64,000 bases of DNA from Metridium senile (GCA_949775045.1 OX459110.1:8313970-8377969); one strand, 5' to 3'; shown: positions 1-42,850, numbered from the stretch's first letter. Translations and numbers: made by a program. Notes: generated by a model not told the origin, from the sequence alone.

Positions 1-174
1 CGGTGCAATAATGATCGCCCTTCATTTTTACAGCCACAATTATTACAGCCACATTATTAACGTCGTCATCATTATAATCGTTGTCATCATACCCATCATC
101 ATTATTATCACCGTCACCATCATATCACCGTCGTCGTCCTGGGGCTTTTCACAAGTGTTCGTTTGTATTTGCAG

Positions 175-12268
<12,094 letters not shown>

Positions 12269-13233
12269 AAAGAGCAGTTACTTCAAAGGCCCGTTTACAC
12301 TAGCAATTTTGTCGTGCGACAAGACCGGCGATATCAATGGCGATTCTGAAAGGCCATGTTTTATTTTCCGAAGGTTTTCGTCGGCACAATCGTCGGTATC
12401 TTGTCGGCGAACCGAATAGAAATACTCGATTCCAGTCTCTCGTAATAGCCTCTTAAAAAAACAAATATATGTAGAATAGTGCATGCTGTCAGTTCCTTTT
12501 TTTTTTTTTTTACATCAAAAGTGTTCTATTAGAGTATAATAGAAGTATAATAGATTGAAGTAAAACTTGAGTTAGAAAGATGAAAAAATACTAGTAAAAC
12601 TAGCTTGTCGTTTAAACATTTAATAGTGAGACGAAAGCCGAAGCTTAATACGCCAGTAAAATACTAGTCTGTGCAATGGCCCTCTGCTATGGGTTCCCTG
12701 CCTCCCATCTTCCGAGTCTCAACGGTAGTACCGGCGCCATTGTTATTAGCTTGTCGTTGTAACAGGTTGCATTGCGGCGACAAATCCCTCATGTAATACG
12801 TTTAATTTATGTAAATGACTTAGAAAATTTTACTAATCAACCTATTAGTTTGAATCCGTGTACATTTGTAGCGAAAAGAAAAAGCAAAGACGCGTACGAG
12901 GAATTGAAATGGCGGTATCTTAAAAACATTATATTAACATGGCTGTCATTTTATTCTTACGAATCCAACATGTAAACACGCTGTAACACGCTGTAAACGT
13001 ATCATTTAAATTTAGTTTAAACAAATGAATTCAATGAATAAGCAGTAGACAAATAAAAATATTTCTGTTCTGTACATGATTGGTGCGTTAATTCCATAAG
13101 AGAAATATTTTCAAGCACCGGATAGGTTTAATAATAAGAAAACGTATTCACCTCATGGGAATATACATATATGAACAATACTATATTAGCATAGCCATAA
13201 AACTTAGCCGAACAAACTATCCCTATTCGATAT

Positions 13234-13805
13234 TATACACCTATTTCAATTAACGTTGTCCATCTGGAATGGTTGATCTGAGACCGATAGGAATTGTGGG
13301 AGCTCGTTAAACTGCAAATGCACTTTTATAATCTTCGTTCGTCATCACAAAATATTCTATCAGTACAGTCCTATAATCTTAAATCTTATGGTCATCGCTC
13401 CTTCTCTGTAGCCGCTCCTGAACTCTGGAACTCACTGCCAATATCTATCATAAAAATATCTAGTTTCTTTAAAAACTGAACTAAAAACTCATCTTTTCAA
13501 ATTAGCTTATTCTTTGTAATTACGTCTTTTTGTTACTGTTGGAGTTGTTGTTTCTAACAATCAATGTATAGCGCTTAGAACAGATTTGTATTTGCGCTTT
13601 ATAAATACAAAATTATTATTATTATTTTATTATAATCACACTTGAATATTAATGTTTACTTCTGAATTACTGTTATCTGTAATTCAGCACCATTCAAGTG
13701 TGATTAAAACAATGTATTTGAACTTTAATGAACTCACACAATTCCTATCGGTCTCAGATCAACCATTCCAGATGGACAACGTTAATTAATTGAAATAGGT
13801 GTATA
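13234..13805. mobile_element. Inverted-repeat element (TATACACCTATTTCAA ends) containing a LINE tail
   Basis: The left arm (TATACACCTATTTCAATTAA, then TGGAATGGTTGATCTGAGAC) is inverted at about 13737-13805. The arms are about 70 bp. The end sequence is shared with elements at 50885, 53340 and 62539. Confidence 0.8.
13294..13625 (+). pseudogene. 3' end of a non-LTR retrotransposon (LINE) ORF2, fragment
   Basis: A short frame with FSVAAPELWNSLP is typical of the extreme C terminus of cnidarian LINE reverse-transcriptase ORFs. It is followed by a short 3' tail ending in (ATT)n. Truncated at the 5' side. It lies inside the hairpin element 13234-13805. Confidence 0.6.
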
Positions 13806-14050
13806 CATATAGGACTGGTGACTTCATGGCGCGATTGTCAAAAGGTGGTAACTAAAGGTATGGCTTAGGGGCCGGCTATCATTTCCCTCCCTGGCTTTTT
13901 TAGCTAAGCTAGACTAATAAGTTTTATGTTTCAATGGGATAGCGCGGATGGGGCCGAAATCCTTATCCTAAACGTAAACCGATTCGATGCTTTAGCTTCA
14001 TAGAGTGTCTGGAGAAACATCGTCCCATCTTTTTTATTTTATTTTATTCA

Positions 14051-14135
14051 GTGATTACAAAATGGATATATTCACCTTGTTTAATTCTATGGTTATTGCA
14101 ATTAGCTTGCTACCTATTTATAAATTATACTGAAC
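14051..14135 (+). repeat. Direct repeat, 3' side of the fucosyltransferase gene
   Basis: About 85 bp, roughly 80% matching 15566-15650 in the same orientation (GTGATTAxAAAATG, CTATGGTTATTGCAA, AGCTxGCTACCxATT). The pair brackets the single-exon gene. Confidence 0.75.
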
Positions 14136-14235
14136 TTTTAATGTTAAGTCTACAAATCAGTTGCAATAATTGTATAAGCTATAACACTTTTAAAAGAGTT
14201 TCAGTTACTTTGCAGTCTGTTAGGTTGACAGGCTT

Positions 14236-15483
14236 TTACACTTTTAACCAATCTTGTATTTTTCTAGCACTACAGTATTCGGGCTTTACAGAGCCTTTAC
14301 CCTTGAATTGGCCTCTATCTCGATGAACAGCGATTGTCTCACACATACTACAGTACGGCATGGGAGGCTCTACGGGCCATGATATAGCTCGACCTTGCGG
14401 TGTTGCAAGGAACGATTCAGGAAACTGGAATCCTTCATATTTCCATTTTAAGTATTTGTTATAGAGAGTTTCGTTTTTGCTTACCTTGGTCAAATATTCG
14501 GCAAGTATTTTTGGTGTTTCAAAATGTCTCACTTGGATGATGGATTCGCGAAGGTTTCCTCCTAATAGCTTATCGACTTTGTCTGTCCCCATAAAGACAG
14601 GAATAGTACCTGCATTGAGGGCATGTATAAGTTGGTCGTCTACAAAATATTCACAATCTTGATTGAGAAATACTATTGTGAACTTATAGTTCCTTAGCAT
14701 TCTTGTCTTGGTCACCTTAAAATCTCCCGCATAGCGAGCTTGTAGTCCTGGTTTATTTCTCAAACATTCTCCATAAGAGTCGACCTGAATATACTTCATG
14801 AGTTCCCTCAGATAGGCCGTCCTTCCTGTTTCACAGTTCGAAAACACGGCCGCGATTAGCCCTGTTTTATTTGCAAATGGAATAGGTTTCGGTTCTATCG
14901 ATGGAATACGCAGCGACGATGGTGCGTAAACGTCCGCAACATCAGGCCTATAACTCATTAAATAGTTAATATTAGCGAGAAACTTGGTATCGGAAAGCAT
15001 CGGTGTGTAAACAGGGTTTTCCCAGGTAAAAAGAGAAAGCGGAATGTGACTATACTGAGATGGCGGCAAAGGATATGGATCCCTTGCGTGAATGATCATT
15101 ACACTAGCATTGGGTGCACGGTTTCGATCGGTTGTTACTTCGCACGGTACGCTGCAGTCTTTCATGCCAGTATTATTACAAAAGAAGCTTGGACACCCAA
15201 TTTGTTCACCAAAGAACTTTGACCAGAATAAGATGAGCACAGGCTTAGGTTTTTTCCTTTCCGTTGTAGTTTTGGTAGTTATAGGAATTGTAAAAATCGT
15301 TGGGACTTGTAATTTCGAGTTTGTGAGCGCGTAATTGGTTTGCTTCAGGTACATTGTTTTACCTTTTAAACTGATGAAGATGATGAATGAAATACACAGT
15401 AAACTTATCCAGATAAACGTTCGGTGGAGTTTTGAAGCCATATCACAATGATATTGTACCAGATTGCCAGTCCGAAATGACAA
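14236..15483 (-). CDS. GT10 family alpha-1,3-fucosyltransferase-like, single exon
   Basis: 415 codons from the first ATG. A second ATG 14 codons in (MASKLHRTFIWISLLC) gives a more usual short cytoplasmic tail, and I think it equally likely. Type II Golgi topology: a membrane segment at about residues 22-40 (FIWISLLCISFIIFISL), then a stem with a Thr/Lys-rich stretch, then the catalytic domain. GT10 landmarks: FTWENPVY, INYLMSYRPDVADVYAP (donor-side motif), LIAAVFSNCETGRTAYLREL followed by YIQVDSYGECL, and YKFTIVFLNQDCEYFVDDQL with ALNAGTIPVFMG. The C-terminal CSMCETIAVHRD holds cysteines likely to pair. The family transfers fucose from GDP-fucose to N-acetylglucosamine-type acceptors in the Golgi. 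The usual E/DYVTEK signature is changed to EYFVDDQ, so acceptor specificity cannot be predicted. Intact; convergent with the M13 gene. Confidence 0.88.
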   Translation of the reverse strand: MSFRTGNLVQYHCDMASKLHRTFIWISLLCISFIIFISLKGKTMYLKQTNYALTNSKLQVPTIFTIPITTKTTTERKKPKPVLILFWSKFFGEQIGCPSFFCNNTGMKDCSVPCEVTTDRNRAPNASVMIIHARDPYPLPPSQYSHIPLSLFTWENPVYTPMLSDTKFLANINYLMSYRPDVADVYAPSSLRIPSIEPKPIPFANKTGLIAAVFSNCETGRTAYLRELMKYIQVDSYGECLRNKPGLQARYAGDFKVTKTRMLRNYKFTIVFLNQDCEYFVDDQLIHALNAGTIPVFMGTDKVDKLLGGNLRESIIQVRHFETPKILAEYLTKVSKNETLYNKYLKWKYEGFQFPESFLATPQGRAISWPVEPPMPYCSMCETIAVHRDRGQFKGKGSVKPEYCSARKIQDWLKV

Positions 15484-15565
15484 AAAATCTACATGAACAT
15501 TTCTATTTAATTATCTTATATACTAAGTGCACATTTTTTAGCCAATCGGATTGCAGGATTTGCTA

Positions 15566-15650
15566 GTGATTATAAAATGAATATAATTAGCTTGTTTATC
15601 CCTATGGTTATTGCAAATAGCTGGCTACCAATTCATAAATCATATTGAAA
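15566..15650 (+). repeat. Direct repeat, 5' side of the fucosyltransferase gene
   Basis: Partner of 14051-14135. It lies about 80 bp upstream of the start codon on the gene's own (-) strand. Confidence 0.75.
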
Positions 15651-17367
15651 CAAATCAAATCAAATCAAATCAATCAAATTTAAAAATTAAAAAAAATTAA
15701 AAAAAAAAAAAAAACCACTTTTGTACATGTATTGTACGATTGTAACTTACTTACTAAATTTATATAACTAGTCAATGGTTTGACCAATGCACTCTATTTA
15801 CCAAGAGCTAGACGTCTATTATCTAGTTATTATGTGTAAAATATTTTGGAAATCGAAGAAATTGTTACTGAAATTGTTTATACTGATACTTATATTCCGT
15901 TATTAAAATTTATTTAAGTTTTTTTCATTTAATCTAGCGAGCTTTTTAAGATTTTTTCAATTGTAATCACACATACTTATTCTTTATTAATTGTTGTTAT
16001 TGTGTCCTTTCCCTTCCTATTCAATTTACTAGCTCGCGCTGTTGTATTTTCCACAGGAAATGGCTCTATGCAATCACATGTGGTGATTGATCAATGAATT
16101 GTATAAGTCTATACAAATATATGTTGGATTGCATAGTTGAGTACAACTATAAAATCCTACATGGTATTGTATAAAGGATTGGATTAGTCCTATGCAATAC
16201 TTACATGGTATTGTACAAAGTAGTGGATAGATCAATTCAATAACACTGTGGCATTGTACAAAGGATTCTCTAGCTCAATTCAATCATGCACAGGAAATGT
16301 CTCTAAAACTTATTAAAGTATCAGGCTCTTAGTCGACAGCGTAGCTTATTAATATTTCTGCTCGCAAAACGTGGGTGATCTAAAGTTTATCTCGAGTTGT
16401 TTTTCAAATAATTGAAAGATTCACACTAGTTAATTATAATATCAAGGTTATATGCAAAGTCAAGTAATCTTTGCAATTGGACTATAAATCTTCATCTGTG
16501 GTATGTCAAATATTAGTTGTGCCTATATTTATTACTGTTTATAGTTCGCTTGTTTCAGAATGAATGAATGAATGAATGAATGAATGAATGAGTTTATTTC
16601 GCTCTTTGAAGAAAAATTAACATTAATTAAGTTAATTAAGTGACAACTATTTACAATATACTAGAATATTTTTAAGAATAATAATTATTACAATAAATAT
16701 GGATATATAGTATGAATGAAATAGTTGTCAGAAACGTTTGTTTAATCTGCAAAAATATCTACTACATTAAGAATCCGGCAGAGCCTGTTCACACTAAAGC
16801 AATTTAGTACGATATAGATCTATTGCACACGATTTAATATATTGTTCACACTTCCATTTAGATCGATCGTAAGTTATCTAGACCTACTCGAGAGGTGGTT
16901 TATTTTAGAACAATCTAATCAGATTCTTATTTAATTTGTTGAGTAACATACTTCACAAATTACATATATACCAAGTGACAAAAACATTGACAGATTCTTA
17001 TTGTTGGAGGTGCTTCCCAATTCAAACAAATGTTTCTTAGAAAATAACCAGCAATTCTTCATTGTTGAGATTGATTTATATAATTATTGAAACATATCAA
17101 TGTGAAAAGGAAGTAGTGTATAAAAGTTAAAAAGTACTCGATGATAAAAATAGTTTTAATTTATGTTTATTTGATAATCAAGTACTACGTTACACTGTTG
17201 TTGACATGTAGTAATGTTAATGTTAAAAAATATAAACTATGTTAAAAATTATACTTAATAGTGGAACTGAGTAACTTCTAATCAAATTGCTTTTGAAAGA
17301 GATTTCTCCTTGCTTCACAAACCGTCAGATTTACATTTTACATACACACAGACTTACGAAGACAGCA

Positions 17368-17572
17368 TCCTCGGGAACCCAGGGCTAGTCTTCTGTCGCT
17401 CGCTTCTCGCTCCCAGAAAAAATACCCCTGGGAACGTAGTCTGTTGGAGCTTATTCCGGAAGTCAAAATTCAAAATTATTTAACGGCTTCCTTTGAATGG
17501 TTATCATGATTTTCATTGGTCGACCTCAGCAGGTCGATTAATCAGAAAAGAGCTGAATTTTGACTTTAGTCA
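17368..17572. repeat. Interspersed repeat family R, copy 1
   Basis: Shares long stretches with 53769-53985 (TACCCCTGGGAACGTAGTCT, TTCCGGAAGTCAAAATTCA). The inner part GTCGACC...GGTCGA is partly inverted between copies. It lies just downstream of PAH copy 1. Confidence 0.7.
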
Positions 17573-17791
17573 ACTTACGAATGCAAAATCCACCAAATGT
17601 TCTCAGCCAGGAGAATTCTATTACTTGCAGTTATTGTATCATTCAACTGATCCTTAGCGAAATCCATGATGTTGAGCTAATAAGGTATATTAGACTAACA
17701 TCTGATTTACCTGATAGTGCCATCAATATATTATTATTATTATTAATATTTTTATTATTATTATTATTGATTAAATTAAGTCAAGCGTTTT

Positions 17792-36391
<18,600 letters not shown>

Positions 36392-36641
36392 AGCTCAGGC
36401 TTCAGCAACGTACGAATTTCAAAAGCTGTAGAAATGTCTTCACAACTGCCCTATAGGTAGAACAGGGTAGAAGGGAACGAAATATGGTTTTTCGGCGTCT
36501 TTTAGATCAGTAGAAGTCTCAGGGGACATAAGTGAATGCGAGGAGAATATATAAATTTGAATTACATAACCAATAAACTTGTTGCATAACTTGACATTTA
36601 ATAATCCGGGAAATGTCATGCTGTGATTACATAACTCGGAT

Positions 36642-37826
36642 GATCGTGACTAAAAGTACACACGAGTAGCATACGAGTAACATACGACTACATACGACTA
36701 CATACGAGTACATACGACTACATGCGAGTAACATACGAGAACATACGAGTAACATACGAGTAACATACGACAAAAAAGAAAAAATGGATTTAAAATTGAA
36801 AAAAAAAAAGAAAAAATGGATTTAAAAATGAACAAAAAGACAAAAAACGTTGAAATTACATTGAAAAAGTACAATTTTAGAATGATGTCTCAAACAATTC
36901 ATAAAAATGAATTAAAAACTGCAATTGCACAGTATACAGTTACCTGCATCGGTTAATAATTGCTTTAAATGTTGTGCAATTGTTTTTTATTCATTTTCAT
37001 GGATTTTATGATATTTTATGAGACACTCGTTCTAAAATGTGGTATAATTGTAATTAATAAAATTCATTTTTAAATCCATTTTTTTGTCTTTTTTTCATTT
37101 TTAAATCCATTTTTTTCCTTCTTTTTCATTTTTAAATCTATTTTTTTGTCTTTTTTGTCATTTTGAAATCCATTTTATTTGTCTTTTTTTTTCATTTTGA
37201 AATCCATTTTATTTGTCTTTTTTTTTCATTTCGAAATCCATTTTTTTGTCTTTTTTTCATTTTGAAATCCATTTTTTCTTTTTTTTTTTTTCATTTTAAA
37301 ATCCATTTTTTTGTCTTTTTGTGGTTACCGTCTAAAGGATTAAAATACAAAATACAAAATCATCCAAAATAATTAACAATGTCATCAATGGTATTAGAAT
37401 ATTATATCTGTAACTTTTGTCCTTTTTTCTCATTATATTCTATATATATACGTTGAGTTGTAAATCGTGTTACGTTCTTGTTACCTATTAAAATGTACAT
37501 ATATGTTCCCGTTTCTGGATGTATTCTATATTTATTGATAACAGTGCTTCATATCTATACATCAAATACGTTATAGCACAAAATATTTCTATTATTATCA
37601 TCTTTCAATCATCAGTAACAATTTGGAGTAACCACATGCGATCTTTGAGCGCCTTTTATTTTCGTATGTTACTCGTATGTTACTCGTATTGTTACTCGTA
37701 TGTAGTCGTATGTTACTCGTATGTTACTCGTATGTAGTCGTATGTAGTCGTATGTAGTCGTTATAGTCGTATGTTTAATACTCGTATGTTACTCGTATGT
37801 ACTCGTGTGTACTTTCAGTCACGATC
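36642..37826. mobile_element. Foldback element with 11-bp minisatellite arms, upstream of PAH copy 1
   Basis: Ends GATCGTGACTAAAAGTACAC... and, inverted, ...GTACTTTCAGTCACGATC. The left arm continues as an array of ACATACGAGTA / ACATACGACTA 11-mers (36660-36770), mirrored at 37660-37800 as TACTCGTATGT units. Further in, ATGGATTTAAAA-type A-rich repeats (36780-36840) mirror TTTTAAATCCAT repeats (37070-37320). It lies about 250 bp upstream of the copy 1 start codon (36391), so it may contribute promoter sequence. No coding capacity. Confidence 0.8.
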
Positions 37827-38199
37827 GAGCTTTCCTACCAATCAAAAGCCAGATAGTTTCCAAACACAAGAAAGCGCATGCTGTGATATGACCTTTTATG
37901 GTTCTTGATCGTTCTTGGCATCGATAATGGCAGGTTTAACGAACTAAACCGGGACTTACACCACTCACAACATACGCAAACACTTCTACATAAGCACTTA
38001 AGAATTACATATATATTTCTTTAAAAAATTATTCTAAATTCGATACTTTGATATACGATACTCGGTGCTTACCAACGGGTTATTATCAGCGGTGACCGCA
38101 AGTCCGCGGTCACTGATCAAAACCCTGATCGAAACCCAGATTGCCCCGTCTCTTTCTATCAGAAAATCCTTACGGGGGGACCTGTGGGTTAGGATCCAG

Positions 38200-38490
38200 T
38201 GTAACCGCAAATGTACAATAAAAATATAATAAAATATACAATAAAATAGTGAATTAAAAAATAGATGCTAAATATAGTGCTAATAATACTAATATAATAT
38301 ACTAAATAATAATAATATAAATAATAATAATTAAAAGTCGAGAATATCTACTAACAATTAAACGCTTCTTTGAATAAATATGTTTTAAGTGCTGTTTTAA
38401 ATTTTTTGATTGATTCCGCGTTTTTTATACTAGGTGGAAGTTTATTCCATAATTTTGGAGCTGCTATTGTAAACGCTCTATCTCCATATG
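38200..38490 (-). pseudogene. LINE ORF2 tail, fragment
   Basis: On the - strand a frame reads LWNKLPPSIKNAESIKKFKT, then ALKTYLFKEAFNC and a stop. This is the characteristic end of cnidarian LINE reverse-transcriptase proteins. AT-rich 3' tail follows. Confidence 0.6.
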
Positions 38491-39584
38491 TAGATGTTGC
38501 TGACCTGTATATATTGAATTCTGATTGGCTAAGTGAATACTTAATTTTGATTGGCTAACGCTTTATTATTGCTTGAATGAAATTTACAATCTTCCGAAAA
38601 CTAAAAAAAATACAGAAATGTAAAAATGAAAAATAAGCAACTTCAGGAAAAATTATACAAAGGATTTTTTGAAGATCTAGGGTTGAGAATAATTTTATTT
38701 TCCACAATTTAATAGCAGCAAAGCAGAGCGCAAAGGCTCAGGAAGTCAGCATCGATTTGCAAAATTAATTTGTACATGCATGGATATAATCTTAAACTAA
38801 AAGTAAAAACTCGACACTTATATTAAGAGTTTTTGTTAAAAAAAATGTAAGCTAAGGAAACAAACCTGGATAACGCATGCAGTCATAGAATGTCCATATT
38901 TTAAAACTGATATCGATAGCTTTAGCTTATATACCCGGCGAAATGTGACAAATTTTTCATTTATTGAAATGAACGACTTTCGTCTTCATACTCACTACGA
39001 AGTAAACTGCAATCTACACAACAATACAAAGGCCAAGAAAAATACATAACCAAGGCAGGGCAAATGAATTTCTTTTCAGCTAACTAATTTTCTTTTTCGA
39101 GAAAAACAAAGTCAGTTTCCGTTACAACACTTAATATTACATCTGCAAAAAAGGACTTTCATTTTATATTTTTCTAACTATCAAACAGACTTAAAACGAT
39201 ATAAAGGAGAAAAACAATTCACACTTATTTGAATATGCATATTTTATTTGACGATAAACTTACATACAAAATTAATTTGAGTCAAGAAAACTTTTTTCAA
39301 AGTATTCAGTATGAAAGTCGTACGAGTTTTCAGTTTTCATAAAAGCAAAAAAAGACCACTTCAAAACATTTTTTGTATACCAAATACCCGATTACAGCAT
39401 TCTTGAAGTGTTAAATTGGTCTTGAATTGGGTTTAGTAAATCTAACTTTTGAGGCTGTAACTCGCACAGGCACCCCAGGATCCAGAAACAGGCGATTTTT
39501 AATTGATTAGAACGCGCGCTTAAATATCGAACGAGTCAGCGAGCGAAAACTGGAATTGGGCTTCCTGTGGTGAGCCGGCCATTT

Positions 39585-39712
39585 TTTAAGGAGCATTGGG
39601 AGAATTTTTTTTTAAGGACCATTGGGAGAATTTTTTTTTTAAGGACCATTGGGAGAAAAAAAATTTTAAGGACCATTGGGAGAACATTTTTTTAAGGACC
39701 ATTGGGGAAAAA
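39585..39712. repeat. Minisatellite, about 30-bp unit
   Basis: Four to five copies of TTTTAAGGACCATTGGGAGA separated by T-runs of variable length. Confidence 0.9.
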
Positions 39713-40735
39713 CGAAAAGTCGAAAAAAGTAAAAAAAATGACTATCGAATTAATTAACACTACAAGTTAATTAACATTTTGAGCCAGTTTCCAGCCTTCT
39801 AGGTGGTTTAAATCGCACGTTTTTCGCTTTTCTTTTTTCAACGAGTTGAAAAAAAGTCGCATCCAGTTCAAGACGAAGTCAAGGCTGGAGACTTCACAAA
39901 CCACCACTTTCACTCGGACCACAAAAATTTACACTTATACTACACTTATTAACAAAAAATTAACACCACTGCACTCAGCGAGAACCACTCTACAAATTGC
40001 TACAAATAGCCCCCCAATTTGTCCGATATCCGAAAAGATAACGCACGTTTTTTATTGAAATGTTTCATTTTTTCTTTCGTTTGATGCGCGGCCAGGGTTG
40101 CCGATGAGTGATACGCCACCGATACGTTAAACTTCGCTCTGATTGGTCAGTTTTGGTCAGGTGACGGTACCAAAGTCTACTGACCCTCTCGTGGGTAACT
40201 GCGAACTTTTGTCAACAACGAACGACTTACCGGGGGTAGGGAAATCAAAAAATGTTTACTGTCCCCGTAATAGACAGTCAAAATGGCGCCCGCCAAATCC
40301 ATGCACTTGACACTCGATGAAACAAAGTTGAAACACAGTTTGTGTCTTTTTTTAGCATAATTTGATAACCAAAATCAACCAAGATAAACCTGGATAATCT
40401 TCATGTCAAATAGTTTGGGTAGGTTTAGGAAAATACGTGTACAAGATTGTGGGGTTTTTTTTTTTTCGAAGAAAAAAAGCAATTTCAATTTTGTTTTTGT
40501 TAAACCAGAGTTAATTTTAACTCTGGTTAAACGATCGACAAGACACTGAATAATCACTTCATGCTTTTTTAGAGAAATGTCCATTTTTTTTCAAAAATTT
40601 TGTCCCATGATACCTTAAGACATGGTTGGTTATCGGTTATTACTACAACTTTCCACTTGGTTGTTTTAATAGAATGAATTCCATTAGCTTTAATTTTAAA
40701 TCGAACTCATCTGACTGGAGCGAGTGTACCTAAAT

Positions 40736-40830
40736 GTCGAGGGTCGAGGGTAAAAAGTGGAGGGTCGAGGGTAAAAAGTGGAGGTCGAAGCGTAAAAAGT
40801 CAAGGGTGAAAAGTCGAGGGTAAAAATTGA
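40736..40830. repeat. Minisatellite of GTCGAGGGTAAAAAGTGGAG type
   Basis: Four to five imperfect units of about 21 bp. Confidence 0.85.
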
Positions 40831-41019
40831 TAATAAATATCATGTAATAATAATGTGAATATTTTTTTTAATAGTACTATTAGATTTTGAACAATAACTG
40901 GATTTTAGTTGATACTTTCAAATGTCGTCGGCCGGCTTCAGTGGCTTCAGCGGCTTGGCTTTTACGACTTTTACGGTGTTTTAAAAGTACTAGTATCCAG
41001 TATTTGTCCCAGAGCTAGG

Positions 41020-41280
41020 AGTGATCGGTGTGCCTTTTAGGGTTAACAATATTTCCTGTGCGTACCTTTTAGGGTTCTTTTAGGGTTCTGACTCAAAAAT
41101 CAGTTACGTAATATAATTTCGTACCTGTAAGGTACGTCATTGTTTTTCTCTGCTTTGTTGCTAAAAGTAAGCTTGGCTGACAAGAACATCGCACAGCCGT
41201 ATCTTTTACGGGTTGAAATCAACAAGGCTTTATCAGTTATATTTATCTGTCTGTGCGTACATTTTAGGTATATTTTGATA
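41020..41280. repeat. Interspersed repeat family T, copy 1 (CCTTTTAGGGTT words)
   Basis: Shares CCTTTTAGGGTT, ATATTTCCTGTG, GGGTTGAAATCAACAAGGCT and TCTGTGCGTAC with 53690-54080, where the copy is split by repeat family R. Confidence 0.7.
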
Positions 41281-42369
41281 AACGAGCTGGAGTGTTTTAT
41301 CAGGATTTAAAACCACGAGGCGAAGCTGGGATTGGCCTTATTTTTGACTAGGAAAATGGGATTGGATGCACTGGGACTGGGATTCACAAATAAAAGAACA
41401 ATAGAAAATGGGAGTGGGATTGAAAACGTGAGTAAACAGATGGGATTATGTGATTTTTGACTGGGATTTGGTCAATAATATAAACTGGAAAATGGGATTC
41501 GGAACCCCCCTTCAGGACCCTCTTTATTAAACGAAAGCAATGAGCTCTTTATAATCGGAACATCACCTACAAGAACTATTGCCCTGTTACTGAACCTCTA
41601 ACGAATATACTGGTATCAAAGAACATGTGTGAAGTCTGTAGTAAAACACTCATGTGTAGAATTACTATAAACCGTTGTCTGAAAGAAAATAAAATGCTGC
41701 AAATCAAATCTAATATGAACGAAGAGCAATGGTCAGTTTTTAATATAAACCGGCATCACAGAGTGAGACATGAATGGCTTAAGCACAGTTGTCACTTACT
41801 TATGAATTATACTAAGTTCAGTCGGTCTACGCAATCGACAGTGCAATTGGTAATTCATATTAGTGTAGGTTGATATATTGAACGTTCGTACAAAAGCAAG
41901 TGCCAATTATGACGGGACATCAGTTCCACATCTGTTTTCTTAACTGTACTAATTCAATTTATTCACAATTGTTATAGACTTTGAAATTCCCGAAATTTTG
42001 AACTGAAACAAATCATAAAAATAAACGTACGTTCCCGACAACAAAAACAATCATTTTTTCTGAACAGAAAAGAACAAAAAAAAAAACAATTAAAAAAAGA
42101 AGTGGTACTGATAAAACACGATCTGCGAGTTTATTGAACGACTTCAAAAACTCCAACCTATATTTTATGTTTTTGTAAACAAAAATCAAGGATTTATGAA
42201 AGTTTATTAGAGAAAATTCAGGTTAAAGTTTATGTAAATTAGGGTGAATCTATATCTTCAGTTAAAACACTCGTCACGGTTACGATTTCTTTTGAAAATG
42301 TCTCATGAATTATTAATGAGTTTTTGAAAGTATTTTCCAACTAATTGTAGCTTGTTTTATACTGACAGT

Positions 42370-42850
42370 ACGTACACGCTTATAAGAACCTAGAATTTTA
42401 GAACCTTAAAATATCAACTCAGACCCCATTTACATAAGAACCTATTTTTGAACCTGCTGAAATTTGAAACAGGTTCTTAAGGAGGGGGAGGTGAGGGGGG
42501 GAGGGGGGGGGGGGGTGATCACTGTGCTTGCTTTAGAACTTTTTGCTTATAATCTGCTTCCAAAATAAGCTCAGTAAATTTGTTGGAAATAAAATTACTA
42601 CAATAACCAGCAATGTCTTAACTTAAATCTTACGACAGATTCTCACAAAATAGCTCTTTTATATTACAATTATCATATCTTCTAGCTAGACTTTGATCAA
42701 AGCCAAATAGCCAGTCACTGTTTGTTGAGTTCAGCCACTGGTATCATATCTTTCTTCTAAAAATAAGAACCTGTTTAAGACCCTAAATAGCTCCACTAAG
42801 CACCATTTAAATAAGAACCTATGTTCCTATAAGCGGGTTAATACTGTAGT
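42370..42850. repeat. Inverted/direct-repeat patch overlapping the 3' end of the GPCR gene
   Basis: CGCTTATAAGAACCTAG near 42378 is inverted at the right as CTATGTTCCTATAAGCG (42819-42835). CCATTTACATAAGAACCTAT (about 42426) recurs directly near 42801. A G-rich stretch lies between. The right end covers the receptor's last codons and stop. Confidence 0.5.

Larger units (their letters stand above)
12269..14235. other. Spacer between M13 peptidase and fucosyltransferase genes (convergent 3' ends)
   Basis: AT-rich. It holds the LINE-bearing hairpin at 13234-13805 and the left direct repeat of the fucosyltransferase at 14051-14135. The stretch 12280-12480 (GGCCCGTTTACACTAGC, TTGTCGTGCGACAAG) looks like a decayed mobile element, but I saw no clear end repeats. 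No further gene recognised. Confidence 0.6.
15484..17791. other. Spacer upstream of fucosyltransferase and downstream of PAH copy 1
   Basis: Contains the second direct repeat (15566-15650), an A-rich (CAAAT)n patch at 15653-15715, a degenerate tandem of TGGTATTGTACAAAGGATT-type units around 16130-16280, an (AATG)n run at 16559-16590, and repeat family R at 17368-17572. No gene recognised. Confidence 0.6.
36392..42826. other. Spacer between PAH copy 1 start and the GPCR gene
   Basis: Holds a foldback element (36642-37826), a LINE tail (38200-38490), two minisatellites (39585-39712, 40736-40830), repeat family T (41020-41280) and an inverted-repeat patch next to the receptor (42370-42850). The stretch 38580-39570 is plain AT-rich sequence in which I see nothing. 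No convincing gene. Confidence 0.6.

Noticed and set aside
41625..41873. 82-codon ORF beginning MCEVCSKTLMC on the + strand
   Set aside because: No recognisable domain, no splice context and odd composition; most likely chance.
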